39,411 bases of DNA from Ilumatobacteraceae bacterium. GTDB lineage: Bacteria > Actinomycetota > Acidimicrobiia > Acidimicrobiales > Iamiaceae. Every line of letters begins with the position of its first letter. Positions within the stretch are counted from its first letter, which is position 1. The position numbers were made by a program, and so were the translations under genes. Under the pieces are notes generated by a model, which had not been told where the DNA came from, ran no database searches, and saw nothing but the letters and a program-made list of their open reading frames with translations. Of the stretch, positions 38,920-39,411 are shown in pieces. Where the stretch lies: the NCBI GenBank assembly GCA_025463265.1, contig JAOBWH010000116.1, forward strand, positions 1 through 39,411. The letters are read 5' to 3'.

Positions 38920-39411
38920 TCAGGACCTGGCAGAGGCCCGGATCTGGTCGAGCATCGACCAGTAGCCCGGGAAGGTCTTGGCGACGCAGGCCGGCCCGGC
39001 CACCGAGACCCCCGGGACCGTGAGCCCGATCAGCGCGAAGCTCATCGCCATCCGGTGGTCGTCGTAGGTCTCGAAGGTGGTGGGAGCCACGGGACCGGGG
39101 TGGATGGTCCAGCCGTCGGGGTCGTCATCGACCCGGACGCCAGCCCGCCACAGCTCGGTGCCGACCGCAGCGACCCGGTCGATCTCCTTGCGACGGATGA
39201 AGCCGATGCCGGTGACGGTGACGGGCGACGAGGCGAACGGGGCGATGGCGGCCAGCGTCTGTGCGGTGTCGGAGATGTGGGTGAAGTCGAAGGTGCCGCC
39301 CCGGAGCTGCCCCCGTTCCGCCTCGACGGAGGTGCTGTGCTCGTCCCGGGTGACGGTGGCACCCATGAGGCCGAGCACGTCGGCGAAGCTGGCGTCGCCC
39401 TGGAGCGCGCT
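38920..39411 (-). CDS. aroA: 3-phosphoshikimate 1-carboxyvinyltransferase, N-terminally truncated by the window
   Basis: Only the last 163 residues of EPSP synthase are present; the frame stays open to base 39411. QGDASFADVLGLMGATV, HISDTAQT (Asp of the active site), GIGFIRRKEIDR (the Lys/Glu pair) and YDDHRMAMSFALIGL identify the C-terminal domain. The enzyme joins shikimate-3-phosphate and PEP in aromatic amino acid synthesis. Neighbours cmk and plsC follow on the same strand. Confidence 0.95.
   Translation of the reverse strand, partial: SALQGDASFADVLGLMGATVTRDEHSTSVEAERGQLRGGTFDFTHISDTAQTLAAIAPFASSPVTVTGIGFIRRKEIDRVAAVGTELWRAGVRVDDDPDGWTIHPGPVAPTTFETYDDHRMAMSFALIGLTVPGVSVAGPACVAKTFPGYWSMLDQIRASARS

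Noticed and set aside
1-39411. CRISPR arrays, insertion sequences, prophage genes and rRNA
   Set aside because: No spaced direct repeats, transposase, integrase, capsid or rRNA signature was found on either strand by reading.

Overview
The window is a visibly very GC-rich bacterial chromosome segment, densely coded with GTG and ATG starts and very short intergenic gaps. The order gcvH - FHA protein - FtsR-type MerR - DUF151 nuclease - second MerR matches the Mycobacterium tuberculosis Rv1826-Rv1830 block, so this is an actinobacterium. The unusual accessory content and the widespread leaderless starts make a deep-branching class such as Acidimicrobiia plausible, but that placement is inference. 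The outer ends are cut: gcvP runs off the left edge and aroA off the right.

Region 1 (1-8.0 kb): glycine cleavage genes gcvP (partial, +), gcvT and gcvH (both -), interleaved with a signalling and regulatory block: GarA-like FHA protein, FtsR-like MerR, a hypoxanthine phosphoribosyltransferase-like protein with an altered PRPP loop, a DUF151 bifunctional-nuclease-type protein, a second MerR, and a PD-(D/E)xK-like protein that seems to lack a canonical start codon. Region 2 (8.0-14 kb): a fused sugar nucleotidyltransferase/phosphohexomutase, a CDP-alcohol phosphatidyltransferase divergent from a HIT protein across a perfect 17-bp-arm palindrome, and a translationally coupled SRAP (HMCES-type) and DUF2079 membrane protein pair.

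Region 3 (14-19.3 kb) is the most unusual part. Two divergent members of one PP-loop-like family with QueC-style four-cysteine clusters lie either side of a PAS-GAF-GGDEF protein. One follows a polytopic membrane protein; the other follows a small acidic protein of unknown function. I do not recognise this family's function. Region 4 (19.3-27 kb): an acyltransferase, tRNA-Pro(GGG), a GH13 alpha-glucosidase, a GT4 glycosyltransferase, a small zinc-ribbon membrane protein, a GT2/Ig-like/polysaccharide-pyruvyltransferase fusion and an acyltransferase-3 protein. Together these suggest surface glycan or storage carbohydrate work.

Region 5 (27-39.4 kb): acyl-CoA carboxylase beta subunit with HMG-CoA-lyase-like protein, a SpoIIE phosphatase, a CtpE-like P-type ATPase, and the housekeeping block der - DUF512 radical SAM - ispH - HD-domain protein - plsC - cmk - aroA.

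A pattern runs through the window: at about 18 gene starts a TANNNT hexamer ends 5-9 nt upstream of the start codon with no Shine-Dalgarno sequence, the arrangement expected for leaderless mRNAs. No CRISPR array, insertion sequence, integrase or phage gene was seen. No gene-free stretch exceeds about 140 bases.
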